A DNA stretch of 64,000 nt from contig CM056573.1 of NCBI GenBank assembly GCA_029721435.1, forward strand, positions 120,117,947-120,181,946, in the 5' to 3' direction. The translations under genes were made by a program, and so were the position numbers. Positions 11,301 through 23,300 of this stretch are shown piece by piece (position 1 is the stretch's first letter; each line of letters begins with the position of its first letter). The notes under the pieces were generated by a model. The model did no database searches. It had not been told where the DNA came from and was given only the letters and a program-made list of their open reading frames with translations. This stretch comes from Gymnothorax reevesii. Lineage: Eukaryota > Chordata > Actinopteri > Anguilliformes > Muraenidae.

Positions 11301-14300
11301 GCGTTCACGAAAAGTATAACCCAAAACTACTTGTAACATGCTATTTACATATTAAATTGTCATGTTATAAGACTATAACATCCACTAAAAGTGTAATGCA
11401 CCCTGACTGTGTCCGACCCGATTCCAAACAATTCCTATTAGGTCCGCGGTAGTAGGGACCGCAAGTTTCCTTGAGAGAGCAATATTAATTTTGGGAAGAA
11501 TTCAGAACTCAATGTCGAATGAAATCGGCACTTTTTTGGCGTCCCTTGACGTTTGGTTACCGCAAAAAAAAAAAAAAAGGGCATGTAAAAGTGTACATCA
11601 AGTCAAGAAAATGTAGAGTTTAATTTATAGTTCTGTTATGCATAATGATTCCAACATTGCCGGTGACATCACATTCAGCGGAAAAAGCGTTTCCATTTCA
11701 CTTTTGTGATAATGTTCTTTATCGACACCTCTACCCCTGAGATACGGCGCTCGCTGTGTACTGCAACCTTACAAGTTCCCATATTCATTGAATTTTCAAC
11801 GTTTTTCAGAGGTTGATTTTGAGTCTTACCTAGAAAGGTAATACTCTCCTGAATGATTTTTCTAGCAGAACTTTTTCCGTAGATTTCAAATCTGGCATCA
11901 TTTTTGGGCTAGGTTACTTGTAATTTAATCAAGCCATCTCAAATCCGAGTGGATTTGTGGACTTCATTCTAAGTACCTTAAATTCACTGCTGAATATGGT
12001 GTGTTTTGGGGGTTTATGGCAGGATATTTTGTGAATCAGTGCTGCACTGATATTTCACCATTTATTTCCCTTTTAGCGTGATGTTGATGATTTCCCTGAA
12101 TTAAACTGTCAGAGCTGGTCTAAAACTTTAATTTTCAGTCACTTTTGGCCTCCGTTAATATTCGTTAGGGGATTTTTCTCCCAAATCTGATGGGAAATTT
12201 GCAGTCTACGCAGAACGGTCTTCTGGGGTCACCATTTATGACGGTCTTGAAAAATATTAGAAATGAGCAACGAAATATCAGTGCAGTACTGATTCATCAA
12301 ATATCCTGACTACGAACCCCCAAAACACACCATATTCAGCTGTGAATTTAAAATACTTGAATGAATGAAGTCCACACAATCATACTTGGAAATGTTTAAG
12401 TCGTAAGTCCAAATATTGTTATGGATGAAGTTTCAGAATTTTTGCTCCACTGCTTGGGTGAGAAACCAGGGTTGTACAGGGTCGCGTAAAATAATACGCT
12501 GAATGGATTTGAGAGCCCTTTAAAACCACCACAGTACATGGCATAGTCATTTTGAATGTTTGGGATTAAAGTTATGCATTTTGTGGTTAAATTTGCCAAA
12601 GTACAATATTCTACACTCATTAGATATAGTCCTAGGACTGTCCAAAATCCTGACAAATTTCAGCATCATGAATGTTTTCCACATTTGGGATGGCTCTAAT
12701 AAATTACGGGAAACCCCAAGCCTAGAAATGATGGCATATTTGAAATCCATGTAAAAAGTTCTGATAGAATCACCGTTCAGGAGAGTATTTCCTTTTTAGG
12801 AAAGATTCAAAATTGACCACTGAAAACCATTGAAACTTCAATGAATGCGGGAACTTGTAAGGTTGCTGTCCTGCGAGGGCCGTATCTCAGGGGATAATTA
12901 ACCTAGAGGTCTAGATTTTGGCATGCATGAATTTTAAGTCATATTCTAGAACATATTTTTTGCCAGATTTTTTTGAGTGGGTCAGGTTCAGACCATCTGG
13001 AAATGTGGTCCACTTGATATGGAATGACCCTGAAATGATGTCTGTCCAATCACTGATGGTGGATTAAATGAAAATAAGTGTGGATTAAGAATACAGTTGT
13101 TCCTTTGAAGAGTCAGTTTCATCCAATCCTGTCAAAATTGAGAATGACTGAGAAGTTATTGTGCATGTTGACTCCTTGACTTATGAATTCCTGACAGTGT
13201 TATGTACCGATTCTGTATGCTGCTCTGAGTGGAAATTTGACATTCCCTTGCAGTGGTGGCAAAGACAGCTGTTACAACATGATGCAGTGTGTTGCTGCTG
13301 GCCACAGCATCACGGCTCTCGCCAACCTCCGACCCAAAGAGAATACTGGTGATTCTTGCGCCTGTCCATCTGCATTCACGGAGAATCTTTACTAAGGGCT
13401 GCCATATTATCATGATCATCTGTGGGGCAGTGCCAGGTTAAATTCAAAGTTGTAAGTGTAATAATAATGTTAAAAATAGGAGTTGAAGCTATTTTTTCTC
13501 CCTTTAGATGAATTAGACAGCTACATGTACCAGACCGTGGGCCATCAGGCCATTGATCTGTACGCAGAAGCAATGGAGCTCCCCTTGTACCGGCGCACTA
13601 TCCAGGGCTCGAGCCTCGATACTGGAATGGTGTACAGCCAGAGAGATGGGGATGAAGTGGAAGACCTGTATCACTTACTTAAACTGGTGAAGGTAATGCG
13701 GGCTGAGAGCTGGTGGCGGAAGAAGGGGCCTGAGGTTTGCAGTACTGCAACTAGTCTCTACCTTATCCAGGAAGAGCTGGTTTAGGTGCAGGCTTTTATT
13801 CCAACCAAGCAGTTACGCACCTGATTCTACTAATCAAGGTCTTCAGCAATAACACTGTGGGTTGATTGGTGGAATTAAGAGTGTAACTGCTTGGCTGGAA
13901 TGAAAGCTTGCGACCACATTGGCCCTTTCTGTATAAGGTTGAAACCCCTGCAGTGCAGATTTGCAACAGAAACCTGAGTGTTTTTGCAAGAAATGACTTT
14001 ACTGCAATTCTGTTGCAGTATTCTAATGCCTTGGAACACGTATCTTTATTTTTGATGTGATTATTGATAAAAATTTCTGTGAGGATGCACTTGTATTTTT
14101 TTTTTTACACAAACCATCTACTGCTTCTGCCTGGTTTTTAATGTAGTCAGTAATGGGATTGCATCCCAGTTGATGTGATGGGCAATGTAAGGCATGGGTA
14201 TGTAGCTCTTAAGTTCTCAAGTTTTTGACAAGTTTGTCTGTTTCACTTAGGTTCACTGAGACGATAAAAAATGTGCAATTTTAGAAAATATGTTTTACTT

Positions 14301-17300
14301 TTGAAATGGCTTTGCAGTACCTTACAAATTATAATACTGTCCAGTACAATTCACTTTTTTCCAACGTTTTGAAAATTGTCTCGAATTGATCTTTGCTTAG
14401 ATACAGGGGCGCGCAGCAAGCATTTGAAAAGTGGGGTGGGGGTTCAGTGACGTGCAATCGGAGGTTAGTTAGGTGCGGCAGAATACTCACCGTAAAGCGA
14501 ATGATTACTCCCCTTTGCTTGAATAGCAATCAGATGATTAACTAGTTCAGTAAGACCATTCGGCAGAATGACGGGCCAGTTTAAGTTTCTGCAGCATTAT
14601 TACTCAGTACATTGAACCTGAAATGCTCACAAAACTGCAGATTTGCGTGTACTTGCTTACAGGAAGCCAGAGATGTGCGGTGAGGTGAGGCAGTGACCCA
14701 GTGAACTTTTTTCACAGGATTTTGTGAACCTGTTCCCACGTACTATTCCTGATTGACAATCAAAACAATTAAGACCCAGCCTATAGGAAGCCCGTATACT
14801 TGTAGAGGAGATAATGACAAAATGAATCTTTCACGAAAACGCTTCATTTCGACACTGCAAGCATGGAAATCTGAATAATCAATTAGGAAAAATTCTCGAC
14901 TCTCAATAAATCTGTATATCGTTTAAAAATTTAACTAATCGGATAATGAAAGAAGATTGAAAATAAACACCCTTTTTTTTGTTTGGGTTTAAAAGCGCGT
15001 ATTTAAAAGAGAATGCATTGTATATTGATTAAGCATTGAACTCTGCATACGTCAAACTGTTTTAATATTTGTTGATGACATTGCTTCAGCTTCCTGGAGG
15101 CAAGTACGCGCAAATGTGCTGTTGAGCATTTCAGGTTCGATATACTGAGTAATAATTTAAACTGGCCCGTCATTCTGCCAAATAGTCTTAATAAACTAGT
15201 TAATCGTCTGATTGCTAATCAAGCAAAGGGAAGGATTCTGCCTCACCAAACTAACCTCCGACCGCACGTCACTTGGGGGGGGGGTGAGTGGGCAGTTGCC
15301 AATGTAATTGCTTCACAACCACCAGAATAATCGGCAAGACTCTGATTCACTCCTGAAAACAAAGAATGGAAGTGCGCACAACCATTAGCTGGCCAAATAA
15401 GATGTGAATCTGTGCAGAGTCAAGTGCGCATGTGTGACACTTGGGCAGATTGGGAGTTATCGGCTTGTCATGGCCCACCCCTTAATGAAATTGAACTGTT
15501 TTGCAGCATGTTTACCAAGTATGCGGTAACTGATCAGCTTTTGTTGTGGCTGGACCTCCAGGGTACCTGCTGAACTCCTTCGTTGATCAGGTGCAGCCTC
15601 TCACAGTTTTAAGAGGGGGCAGCATATGCTTTATCACACTTTTCTTGTTTAGCTTGTAAAAGTGCAGCGGACAGAATCGAATAATTTAAAAAAAAAAAAA
15701 AAAAACACTGAAATGTTATCCTGAGTAGTAATGACATCAGGATTATCTGCATTGTTGAGTTGATATTCAGTTGGCTCCTCAATAGCTAAAATGCGTAGCA
15801 TTATTTTTACTATCAATTGTTTACATTTTTTTGTACTTGGCTGAACACTGAAGTATGTAAACATACTAATAGCATTTTTATTGTCCTGTTTTGGAAGGAA
15901 GTTTGATAGATTGTGGTGTTTTACTCCAAACCACTCTGCTCTTGAGTGATACTGAAGTCCTGAGCCGCTGACTTCCTCCAGGAATGTGTGTAAGCTCTAA
16001 AAAAGAAATTTCTGCATGATTTGTGTCAGAAAGCTTGGGATGGATTACAGGCAGTCGTCTTTTTGATTGATGCTTATTACTGCTGCAGTTCATCAGCACC
16101 CGTGACAAAAACATTATATTTGTTCTCATTTCCAGGAATTATTGCATCTTTTGCTAATGCCAAGGATTATTATTCCTGATTGAAAGGAGATTAAAATATC
16201 CCTTTGGAAAGATTATGCTTTAGTGCTGACACTTGAGTTTTCATGCCTCGTTTTGGCATGCATCCAGTGTTGCTTAAGCTCCAGGAATCTCTGATTGTAT
16301 CTCAGCACAGTGGGGGAATGTCAGATCTTTGATATATCCTGTGTCTGCGTGCACCATGCTGTCCTGGTGTTGTTTAGATGCCGATAAGTGTCTTACTTCT
16401 TTTTGGCATTTGTTGACGGTCTAGTCGGAAAATAATCTAAAATGTATATTTTATCAAAAGGTGCCAGCATGGCAAGAAAATATCAATTTGTCTCAAATAA
16501 TTGATAAGGCTGGTATTGTCTCAGGTGGAACTGACAGGCTTTAGTCAGGTTTTTTTCAGCTGTGGTTTACACTCCTGGTGCCATCAGCTCGACCGCCTGC
16601 AGCCAAGGAAAGACTTCGCCGACACCGACCTGAAGAAGCTGATCTCCACCTGTCAGAGACGAAGGCCGAGCGCCCATGCCCGTTTAATGGAATAGAGCGA
16701 GCGTTTCCTCGCGCACACGCGAGCAACATCAAATTTTAAGACGGTTGTTTCTTTTCTGGGGCGCGGGAGCCTGACATGTTGTAAACAGGAAGCGAGAAAA
16801 GCGGGTCCTCTCCCCGTAGGCCTCCGTGGAAACCTGTCGGCCGATCGTCAGGCCCTTTTCTTCGCGGATGTCCGGAGTCAGACAGGCAGGCAGTCGGTTT
16901 GGCGGTATGGCGAGAAGGGTCTTCTGGACCAGCCTGAGGGCTTCTCCCAGCCTCCATCACATCCTCGTCTCTCTGTTCCCCTGACCACCTCAGTCGGCAG
17001 TGATTGCCGGCCTTTTCTAATTCCTCATTTCCAGGCCTCAGCAGCCTGACCTCCTTCCACTAAAGAGCAGGCAGTTGGACTCGTGGGGGGGCAGTGGGGG
17101 GGGTGGCTCGGCGCTAAGAATCTGGCGCTAACGCAGACCTCTCACATTGTTTACGGCTCCAACACTGAACTGTGCTCTCGCGGCAGCGCTCCGTAAACAC
17201 ACATTTCCTCTCTTTATCAGCAAGATGGCCCTCGGAGAAGTATGACTTTCCAGTTTTACTTATTTTTCCGCTATGCGCTTCACCTCTTGGGAAAACGAAA

Positions 17301-20300
17301 GAAAATCACCGTTTACTTTGTCGGAATAACGCAGCAATGAGCGCTTTGAATATCCTCTGGTTGTGTACAGTTTCCTTTGTATTGTTTGAAAAGGGATTTC
17401 TGTGAAACCTCGAGTCTTGCAACAATTTGTGCCAAGTTTATTGGTTTTGGGTTCAGTGTCACACAGTGTTGCCGTGCGTGTGAGGGGCTTCCTTCTGCCG
17501 CTTTTAAATAATCAATTCTTTTGGGAGCTGATGCTTTATTCACAAAGTTGACTGTTTGGGGTTCGATTTTTTTTTTTTCCTGGAAGTGGAAAAACATATA
17601 AAACTCCCTGGATAATTAGGTGTAAAATCACCTTCCCTGAAAAAAAGAACAGTTTTTGCATGAAAAATACAGTCTCTTCATGGAATGCGACTTTTGAAAG
17701 ATTCATCCTAGCAGTTTGAATTAATTAGGTATTATTAAAATCTACTTGCCAAATGACACTTGAATGTAGATGAAAGATTTTCTCCCTTTTTTTTTGATGA
17801 AGCCCCATGACTGTGGAGTTCTCCTTCTTTTGTTTAATCCTTGAAGTTTCCCAACTTCGGCTGCTTTCTGATTGTGAAGCAATAGTGCCACCTATGGTCT
17901 CTTCTGAAATGTGAACGGGCTGCGTTCGACCACCGACCCGCAAGCAGCTGCTGAGATGTTTTTTAATGGCTCTTGTCTAACAGGACCTTGGCTTTCTGAG
18001 GTGAAAGTACAGCTGAAATAATTTTTTTTTATTGGCTTTGCTTTGTTCTCACGCAGTGACTGGAAGCTTCTAGAGACTCTGAGGCTAAAAGAGTGATCCT
18101 CACTGCCCCTCAGGATGCCCAACACACACTCTGAGTCAGAGATTTGGCCCTTTGATGAAGCATAATCTGTGAAAGACATGAGCAGTACCACATCCGCTCG
18201 TGCTCCTGACAGGGACCATCTCAGAACATGACTGTTCGCCACAGAAATACCGTTTCTTTTTCTCTTTGCCGTTGTAGTGATTTTATTGCAATTTTTTTTT
18301 TGGACTGTGGGAAGAAGGAGCTTGTGAATCATTGCTCTGTGGAAGTTATATTACTAGAGTTCGCTGTTTTGGCTATTTCGCTATTTTCAAAAATCAAATG
18401 TCGCAAAAAAAAAATCTTTTAAAAGTGGCATATTTCTGGGCGAATCGGGGCATGAACAGCTCCAGTAAAGCTATGATAAATTGTAAAGCTCGCCGTAGCC
18501 TGTGTGGATTCTCCTCATGCTGATTGTTATTAAAACAGGCAGAGTCAGTCTCTCTGTGCCAAATCTCAGCTCTCCCTCCAGACTCTGTGGAGATGAATAT
18601 TAGGGGGTCAAATCTTTCAATTTATTCTTTTCTTTTTTCTGTTTTTGACCAGCAAGAGTGCCTCTTGAGGCCTGCTCTCTCAGGGAGGGAAATTATTTGG
18701 GCTGTGTGAATTTTGTGTGTGTGTGTGTGCATTTTTGTGTGTGCGTTTGTATAAATGTATCAGCATATTTTGCATTTATGTGTGTTTCTGTTTGTATGCA
18801 TGCATGTTTGTGTGTGTGCATTTCTTCTGTTTGCGTGTTTGTACACAAAAGTGCATGCTGCATGTGTGTGCTGACTTGCGTGTCTGTGGGTGCGTGAGCA
18901 TGCTTGTGCGTGTGTTGCAACTCTGTTCTCCGAGGTCAGGTCAGAGGTCTCGAGTTACACGATAACAAGTTAGCATCTCCTTCCTCAGCCACCAGACTAA
19001 AAGCAGGGGCCTTTGTTTCCCCCCCCGTCCGTCTCCCCCCTCCCCGTGGCTCTCAGTGGGGGGCGTCGTCTCATAGTTGCCCTTGTTCTTATGGCGACAT
19101 GCCCTGGAATATTAAAAGATCAAGAAAGGGCTGTATTGACCAGGAGATTGTGGGACCACTGCCTGTGTTAAAAAAATAAACAGCCTCGCTCCGTAGTAAA
19201 CCCCGTGGCAGGGACCCTCGTTACGGATTCGACAGGTTGTGCTTCGCAGGTTGCTATTTTGTCTGATGCGAATGAGTTGCAGAGATCAAGAGGGCGCTTT
19301 GGCGTTATTGAATGAAAATTTTGTCCCGTATCAAAGCCGGAGGAGAACAGTTTTTGCTGCAGTTCAGATCTTTTTGATAAAGCATTATGAGCCAGTAGTT
19401 TGGCAGGGCGCGTTAAAACGTTTTGATAATTTGTGACCCTGAATATCCCGACTGACACAATGAAACATCGGCGTTTTAGATCATGCTACGCAGCAGCCCC
19501 TGAGCTAAAGTTTAAAAATATTGTGAAGTTTAAACTCATCTGTGCCGAAATCATACAAAAACCAAACATGTCCTCGAGGGGCATGTGAATTGATCTTTTA
19601 ATAACATGGTTTGAAAAGCACAGGAATGATGGTGACTGGCTGATGTATTACTTTAGACTTCTGTGTAATGAAATCTGAATTTACTGTAACGGCATTCGAG
19701 GCATATCTGAATCATGTCCTTGGGGGTGGAAGAATCTCAATGGTACTTTCAGATTCAGATTTCCCTGTGTGTACTTTTGTCTGACTTCAGAAGAACACAC
19801 TTAACTTCATCACTTAACAAAAAGAATGTATGTGCAAGTGTTCATCCACTGTGCAATCATGTGATTCCTTTTATCTCAGTGTTCTGTCATGGAAGTGCAA
19901 GAGACGGACAGCATGTTTGGAAGCACCCATGAAAACTGGCTTGAATTTTTAAAAGTGAATTATCTGCATGTTTCTGTTTACAAGAGCTCTAACCTGCCAC
20001 ACTTCGCCAAGTAAGTCTGCAAAGCAAGATGAGAATGCTATCAGAGCTCCAAACGGTATGAATAGTAAGTGCCAGAATTGTAGGAGCACAGGTCACAAAA
20101 ACAGCAGCATTATTTACAGTGTCAAGAGAAGCACTGTCAGAAATTATGTCCGCATCAATATTACCCGAAAAAAAACTGCAAAAACAAAACCGCACTGAGA
20201 CTGCAGTCAAAGCTCCTCGACAGGGACAGATGAACATTGGGTGAGATAGTTGGTAATATTCATAGAATCGCAGCTCTGAAAACATACTTTGTGAACTTGG

Positions 20301-23300
20301 CTAAGCTGGCATTTAGGGTTGTGTTTCCAGTGTTTTGGATGCAGTTCTCTCAGTGAGTATGCGCTGTATAAAGCTGATATGAATGGAGTTCTTTTTAGAT
20401 TTCCAAAAATATACTTACTTAATGAATTTATTAGAATGCCTGACATAAAAAAGCAAGAAAACACAAATATTTAAGAAACTTGTCAAAAACTTGTGAAAAA
20501 CTAAAACTTATGTTGTTATTTCTTTAGCAAATAACAAACTGAAACCACTAAATAGTCCTTATTCAAACCAAAAAACAAACAAAAAAGCTACGTTTTGTAT
20601 GGCCTCCTTTGGCCTTGATAACAGCTTACATTCAACCACTAAAACTAATTTTAATTTTTATATTCAGGAATGCAGGAAAATAACTGTTATTTGGCATCTT
20701 AATCAAAAAATAATAATGTGCTTGGCTATTTTTTTCAGCATTTTTTGTTAAACGGTAAATTCGAAAATTCATGAATAACAACAATAATTGTATTTGCACA
20801 TTAAAAATATAATTTCACTTAAAGAGCCTGCGCATACTGGTGGATTAACCATTACAGAAACATAAAAATTATTATGGTAATTACCAACACTGTTAATTTA
20901 GGGCAGCTGTGGCATGGGCAATTCCAGCTGAAGTGTAACATGACCACTGAAAATTGAAACATGAAATAGCAGTACAATTTATGTATGGCTGTATTGTTAG
21001 TATATCCAGGTGTATGGTTTAGATGAAATTAAAGGCCTGAGGTAAACCAAATTTTTTTGGTACACATGTAAAAAGTTTGACATCACATACTGAAGTTGTG
21101 AAGAGACTACTTGCTTCATTGAATTATGAAAAAAATGTTTTTCTGAGAAACTAAGGCCACGAGTTGGGGGGGGGGCTCATTGGGTGGAGGATGGATTTGC
21201 AGATCGGGGCCTTAGATATTGGAAGTCATGAAGGCCTCTTGAATAGAAATGGCTGACATGGCTGAAACATTGTGGATAATCAGTAAAATGCAGTGTGATG
21301 AGCCTCCTGATAGTTAAAACCTACTTGTAACTTGAGTAATGAATGTGAGTAACAGGACTGTTTTTTCAGGGCCAGGAGCAGAAAGTTACTGTTGCATTGA
21401 GTTGAAATCCTGCTTGTGTTAGAATTTTCAGTAATAAAGGTTCAAACATAAATAATCCAATTTATTCTGTAATGCATCATTGATCAAGAAGATTGGAACA
21501 AACTTAAGTGAAAAAAAGCCATGTTACTTTTACGTAACGTGCGTAACGCTTGAAAAATCCAGTTTGCCAGCATAACCATTTCGGGTTTTTTCTAGCAAAG
21601 TTGATTATGGTCGGAGGTTTCCACAATGTAGGAGCTTTGAAGTTCTGACCATTGAGTGAAACAATGTTATTCTATAGCATTAATGCAGTAAATGTAATGT
21701 GAGTAATGCTAGAATTGCCCGCATATATTTTAGCCTCTGCCTTCATTGCCAGAAAATCAGTTTTTTCCAAAACTAGCTTCCTTTCCATACGGTAAAATCT
21801 TGCGTGGATATCAACATCAGCAGAACAGACCCAGGGTCTCCTTAGATTCCAAATTATTTTGTGTTCGCCGTTTGTTTTGTTCTTTTGTGAGCCACTTTTA
21901 TCCGGAAGCCTTCAGAAGACGCTCTTGCCACAGGTGTGTCTGTGACGGCCCCTTGCCGTGAAGCTGGGTGGAGGTGATGCGTCTGGCGATAACGGAGACG
22001 TGTTTATTGATCATGTGTAGAAGTGTGAAGGTCTCTTCACAGCAGTGGTGCGAAATCAAACCCTCTCCGATTACTGTTGCATTTCTCCTTAAAACAAAAA
22101 GACATGGATTTTTCTTAGAAAAAGGATAATCAGGATAACTCAAATGCAGCAAGCCTTCTCTCAGGATGTATCTCATCAATGAGTAGGAATCTAGTTCAGC
22201 TCATGTGGCAGTCTTTGGGGGAAGTACGTTTTTATACCAAACTTATTGACCCAAACTTTTCATGAAGAAAGATGACTGTAACTATGCTTTTTTTCCCCAC
22301 AAGTCTCTGCACATCCGTTTTAAGTGCTGTGCTCCAATGTTCTCACATTTTTTGAGATCAGTCTCAAATTCTCTCAAATGTTCTTATTTTTTCTGGTCAT
22401 TATTCTGTCATTTGTAATTGCTCTGGAAATTGTATTTTTTTTTTTAGCATAAATAATACATGAAGGAATTAATAAAGCACTCTCACAAACATTACAGTGA
22501 GTGATGAGTCTTTCTCTTCTGTTATCTACAAGTTCCTGGCATCACTATTTGTTCACAGCCTCGGCCTGACATGTTCTTAATTTTTTGTGCATTTTCCAGC
22601 ATCAATATTTTTTTTTATAAAAAAGCGGAGTTGCACTCTCAGCAAGTCAAAGGCTGAATTTATTTTACTCCTAGAAATATAATTCCTGTATCGTTATATG
22701 TGCTTAACATCCTCAACATTGCCATTTTATACTGGTAGATTAGTTTTTGAGGGCAGCAGCCGTGCTTATGAATAACGGAGAGCAAGAAGACGATCCTCTC
22801 GCCATTGAAGGAGTTTCCGTTGCATGGCAGTGCATAACTAGGGCGGCAGAGTGGGGCTACGCTATCTGGTTGTTTAGTGCAGTAGGAAGGATAGCGCCCT
22901 GCTACAGATAACAGCCTGCGTTGTTTTCTCTTGGTGTGGAGTGTCGGGACAGGATCCATTAGACTCAGAAACATTTCCCTCGAATGCGAGCGGTCTCACA
23001 AACAGCAGATAAAGAGCCTCGCCTGGCCTAAAGCCTTTGTAATTTGTTTGTATTTTTGCGCCTAATGTACTTTGCTCAGTCTTGTTTAGTGATGATGGAA
23101 GCAGATAGCCTTATCTCTGCTTGCCAAGGGCATAAGCAGTGCTGGTTGAACATTGTTCTGATAGGAAGGGATTTTTATTTATTTATTTTTTACAAAACCA
23201 GCAACCAGGATGAGAGGTACACATAGCGAACAGTTATTTGCATTGAATCTCTGAAAGCCAGACACTGCTAATGTTTTCCTTCGTGTGCTGCTTTTAATAA

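Larger units (their letters stand above)
8385..13253 (+). other. dph6: dph6 intron 1
   Basis: A phase-2 intron with gtaacc donor and ttgcag acceptor. It holds a decayed Tc1-like transposon (9195-about 10520) and a large inverted repeat (11727-12914). The first 150 bases contain several CpGs and could be part of the promoter. In 8540-9180 and 10620-11700 I see no assignable element, although 10660-10860 repeats the phrase GTCACGGACA/GTCACGGACAC twice. Confidence 0.85.

Noticed and set aside
13693..13785. Extension of exon 3 open frame to a stop at 13785
   Set aside because: A gtaatg donor is present and the family sequence continues precisely in exon 4 at 41448.
16590..17170. GC-rich stretch as a possible CpG-island promoter
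   Set aside because: CpG density is only moderately raised and no transcript structure is visible; left as part of intron 3.
17892..18332. A 146-codon open frame on the minus strand
   Set aside because: Low-complexity composition, no family resemblance, no gene context.
18714..18920. CRISPR-like or regulatory array impression in repeated TGTGTG/TGCATG segments
   Set aside because: Simple microsatellite with no repeat-spacer structure, in a eukaryotic intron.
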